Assembly (NCBI GenBank): GCA_026983935.1
Contig: JALSTC010000010.1
Location: 1 to 5,835 of the forward strand
DNA from: Ardenticatenia bacterium
Lineage (GTDB): Bacteria; Chloroflexota; Anaerolineae; Aggregatilineales; Ch27
DNA length: 5,835 bases
Direction: 5' to 3'
Shown here: piece by piece, positions 3,899 through 5,835 of the stretch
Layout: each line of letters starts with the position of its first letter
Numbering within the stretch: the first letter of the stretch is position 1
Notes under the pieces: generated by a model
Databases searched by the model: none
Told to the model about the DNA's origin: nothing
The model's input: only the letters and a program-made list of their open reading frames with translations
Translations under genes and position numbers: made by a program

Positions 3899-5416
3899 AT
3901 GACACCCGAGACGCTCTTCTCTCAACCACTGGCCACCGACTACAGCCGCAAATGGCACGTGCTGATCACCGTCGGCATGGGCATCTTCCTCGCCACGATT
4001 GACGGCACGATCGTCACCGTCGCACTGCCGACGCTGGTTGAACAGCTCAACACCGATTTCCCGACGATCCAGTGGGTGACGCTGGCCTATCTGCTGGTCG
4101 TGACTGTGCTGCTGCTGGGCATGGGACGGCTGGGTGACATGGTGGGCAAGAAAAAACCCTACCAGATCGGCATGATTCTGTTCGGGACGGCCTCGGCAGC
4201 GTGCGGGCTGGCCCCCGGCGTGGAGTGGCTGATCGTCTTCCGGGTGGTGCAGGCCATCGGCGCGAGCACCATGCAGGCGCTGGGCACGGCGATCATCACG
4301 GAAGCCTTCCCGCCCACCGAGCGCGGGCGGGCGCTGGGCATCGGCGGGGTGCTGGTGTCGGCGGGCATCCTGGCCGGGCCGGTGCTGGGCGGCATTCTGA
4401 TTGACAACGTCGGCTGGCGGGCGATCTTCTTCGTCAATGTGCCGATCGCGCTGGCCGGGGCTTTCATGGTGCACGCCTTCGTCCCGGAGGGGACACGGCG
4501 TCCGGGGCAGCGCTTCGATATCCCCGGTGCGGTGGCGCTGGGCCTCAGCCTGACCGCCCTGATGATCGCGCTGACGCTCGGCCAGAACTGGGGCTGGGGC
4601 GACGGGCGCACGCTGGGGCTGCTGGCCGCGTTTGCGCTTCTCTTCGTGCTGTTCGTCAGTATTGAACTGCGCACCTCGCAGCCGATGGTTGACCTGACCC
4701 TGTTCCGTAATCCGGAATTCGCCATCGGCCTGAGCACGGCCATGCTGGTCTTCATCGCCATCGCCAGCCGGATCGTGATTCCATTCTTCCTGGAACAGGG
4801 GCAGGGATTGAGTGTGACCACCATCGGATTGATTCTGGCGGTGTGGCCGCTGGCGATTGCCGTCGTCGCGCCGCTGGCGGGCTGGCTCTCCGACCGCCTC
4901 GGTGGTATGCGTATCTCGCTGGCGGGGCTGATCGTGAGCGCGATCGGCTACTGGCTGATCGGAGAACTGCTGAGCCTGGATATTTCACCGCTGGCCTTCG
5001 CCCTGCTGATCGCGCCGACGGGGCTGGGTGTGGGGCTGTTTCAGGCCCCGAACAACAGCGCGGTGATGGGCAGCGTGCCGAAGGAGCGGCTGGGGCTGGC
5101 TTCCGGCTTCCTGGCGCTGACGCGCAATATGGGGCAGTTGATCGGCATTGCGGCCATCGGGGCGCTGTGGGCCACCCAGACTCTGGCTCATGTGCCGCCG
5201 GAGCTGGCCGGGGCCATCACCGACGCCAGCGAAGCCCCTCCAGCAGCCATTGCGGCGGGCATGGCCGATACCTCGATGGTGCTGGCGGCCATGATGGGCT
5301 TGACGGCCATCCTGGGCGTGATCGGCGTGTGGTTCGAGAAACAGCAGCGGCAGGCCGCCGCACAGCTCATGCCGGAAACCGTTTATAATAAACATGAAGG
5401 CACAACCGGGACATAG
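3899..5416 (+). CDS. MFS drug efflux transporter, DHA2 (EmrB/QacA, 14-TM) family
   Basis: The protein has 505 residues, the usual length for 14-helix proton-drug antiporters that export toxic compounds across the inner membrane. Visible motifs in order are: I34-D35-G-T-I-V-T-V-A-L-P44 in TM1 (family motif D1, with the membrane acidic residue D35); motif A at G76-R-L-G-D80-M-V-G-K-K-K86 in the TM2-3 loop; motif B-like R115-V-V-Q-A-I-G-A-S in TM4; and antiporter motif C G155-I-L-A-G-P160-V-L-G-G164 in TM5. The remaining sequence alternates hydrophobic helices with short polar loops to a cytoplasmic tail. Substrate cannot be predicted. No TetR or MarR repressor and no EmrA-type adaptor is adjacent, so it may work alone as in Gram-positive-type systems. 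The last codons carry the promoter/operator of the downstream toxin-antitoxin genes. Confidence 0.95.
   Translation: MTPETLFSQPLATDYSRKWHVLITVGMGIFLATIDGTIVTVALPTLVEQLNTDFPTIQWVTLAYLLVVTVLLLGMGRLGDMVGKKKPYQIGMILFGTASAACGLAPGVEWLIVFRVVQAIGASTMQALGTAIITEAFPPTERGRALGIGGVLVSAGILAGPVLGGILIDNVGWRAIFFVNVPIALAGAFMVHAFVPEGTRRPGQRFDIPGAVALGLSLTALMIALTLGQNWGWGDGRTLGLLAAFALLFVLFVSIELRTSQPMVDLTLFRNPEFAIGLSTAMLVFIAIASRIVIPFFLEQGQGLSVTTIGLILAVWPLAIAVVAPLAGWLSDRLGGMRISLAGLIVSAIGYWLIGELLSLDISPLAFALLIAPTGLGVGLFQAPNNSAVMGSVPKERLGLASGFLALTRNMGQLIGIAAIGALWATQTLAHVPPELAGAITDASEAPPAAIAAGMADTSMVLAAMMGLTAILGVIGVWFEKQQRQAAAQLMPETVYNKHEGTTGT
5381..5393 (+). promoter_or_regulatory. Perfect palindrome over a consensus -10 box: candidate toxin-antitoxin promoter/operator
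   Basis: GTTTAT-A-ATAAAC is a perfect 13-base palindrome containing TATAAT (5384-5389), 42 bases before the antitoxin start codon and inside the 3' end of the efflux gene. The -35 region is poor. A palindrome on a -10 box is the classic position for autorepression by a toxin-antitoxin complex. Whether DUF433 proteins bind such a site is not established here. An AAGGAAG ribosome site (5418-5424) follows. Confidence 0.45.
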
Positions 5417-5431
5417 CAAGGAAGACTCAAA

Positions 5432-5713
5432 ATGGCCGAAGTGCTGGCAATCGAAACGATCGTCTCCGACCCGAACGTGCGCGGCGGGCGACCCGTCATC
5501 GCCGGGACGGGTATCATGGTATCGGACATTGCCGCCTATACGAATTATCAGGGTATGACTCCTGATGAATTGGCTGCACAACTGAATCTGACACTGGGAC
5601 AGGTGCACGCGGCATTGGCCTATTATTACGATCACAAGGCAGAAATTGACGCAGAAATTCGCGCAAACCGCGAAGAAGCCGAAGTGTTGCTTGGAAAGCT
5701 CATCAATGAGTGA
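5432..5713 (+). CDS. DUF433 family antitoxin (VapB-like)
   Basis: The protein has 93 residues. The N-terminal half carries the DUF433 signature: I-V-S-D-P-N-V-R-G-G-R-P-V-I-A-G-T-G-I-M-V-S-D-I (about residues 10-33), then a winged-helix-like segment M-T-P-D-E-L-A-A-Q-L-N-L-T-L-G-Q-V-H-A-A-L-A-Y-Y-Y (42-66). The usual GTRI is GTGI here. The C-terminal tail (68-93) is charged and helical, and would be expected to wrap the toxin. AAGGAAG lies seven bases before the ATG. The gene follows the efflux gene by 15 bases and overlaps the toxin gene by 8. Its base composition is noticeably less GC-rich than the efflux gene (60 of 120 G+C over 5581-5700, against 43 of 60 over 5041-5100), consistent with a mobile module. 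It probably neutralises the adjacent toxin and may repress its own promoter. Confidence 0.88.
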   Translation: MAEVLAIETIVSDPNVRGGRPVIAGTGIMVSDIAAYTNYQGMTPDELAAQLNLTLGQVHAALAYYYDHKAEIDAEIRANREEAEVLLGKLINE

Positions 5714-5835
5714 GATTCGCTTCTATCTGGATGAGCAACTGCCAATCGCAATTGCCGAACAATTACGGCTGCGCGGTGTTGATGTCGGGATAGCATTTGC
5801 TTTACAGGGCCGCGTATCCATCGGCGATTGGGTTC
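5706..5835 (+). CDS. DUF5615 PIN-like toxin (partial, cut by window end)
   Basis: ATG at 5706 overlaps the last 8 bases of the antitoxin gene. The frame stays open for 43 codons to the window end. The product begins MSEIRFYLDEQLPIAIAEQL and continues R-L-R-G-V-D-V, matching the N-terminus of DUF5615 PIN-like proteins, in which the early L-D-E (here residues 8-10) supplies acidic active-site residues of a putative RNase. Ribosome site GGAAAG (5693-5698) lies within the antitoxin gene, so the two are probably translationally coupled. DUF433 next to DUF5615 is a known pairing. The stretch after G-V-D-V (G-I-A-F-A-L-Q-G-R-V-S-I-G-D-W-V) departs from the more usual T-A-x-x-A-G-x-x-G-x-S-D-E-E pattern, so the protein may be a divergent branch. 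Toxicity is inferred from the family, not seen. Confidence 0.82.
   Translation, partial: MSEIRFYLDEQLPIAIAEQLRLRGVDVGIAFALQGRVSIGDWV

Noticed and set aside
3881..4824. His/Gln- and Ser/Arg-rich minus-strand frames opposite the efflux gene
   Set aside because: They mirror the hydrophobic codons of an unmistakable MFS transporter.

Overview
The window looks like a piece of a high-GC bacterial chromosome, most likely from Chloroflexota (Anaerolineae-like). This assignment is an inference. It rests on the GC-rich coding style, the ECF sigma / proline-alanine-rich anti-sigma pair, a type of small single-pass membrane protein that I associate with this phylum, and a DUF433/DUF5615 toxin-antitoxin module. 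No rRNA or other firm phylogenetic marker is present.

Layout. Bases 1-885 (minus strand) hold two tandem paralogous genes for small membrane-anchored proteins of unknown function. The left one runs off the window edge. They share an upstream extended -10 promoter (877-885). Bases 1061-1201 (minus strand) hold a complete tRNA-Leu(CAA) gene with its own extended -10 promoter and a strong intrinsic terminator. Divergent from the tRNA, bases 1258-2931 (plus strand) form a two-gene operon: an ECF sigma factor and a membrane-spanning anti-sigma factor that lacks the usual zinc ligands. Bases 2932-3264 contain no gene but are crowded with hairpins. They include a compound palindromic repeat (3004-3157) with a built-in terminator, followed by a good sigma70-type promoter. 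Bases 3265-3780 encode a zinc-ribbon NUDIX hydrolase. Bases 3899-5416 encode a 14-TM DHA2-type (EmrB/QacA) drug efflux transporter. Bases 5432-5835 encode a DUF433 antitoxin overlapped by the start of a DUF5615 PIN-like toxin, which is cut by the window end.

How the genes work together. The sigma/anti-sigma pair is a self-contained envelope-signal switch. The NUDIX hydrolase and the efflux pump appear to be separate transcription units, each preceded by a terminator and promoter. The toxin-antitoxin pair appears to be fired from a promoter/operator inside the 3' end of the efflux gene. I do not see a clearly new multi-gene system. The items most worth following up are the compound palindromic repeat, the paralogous membrane-protein pair, the zinc-less two-TM anti-sigma factor and the palindrome sitting on the toxin-antitoxin -10 box.
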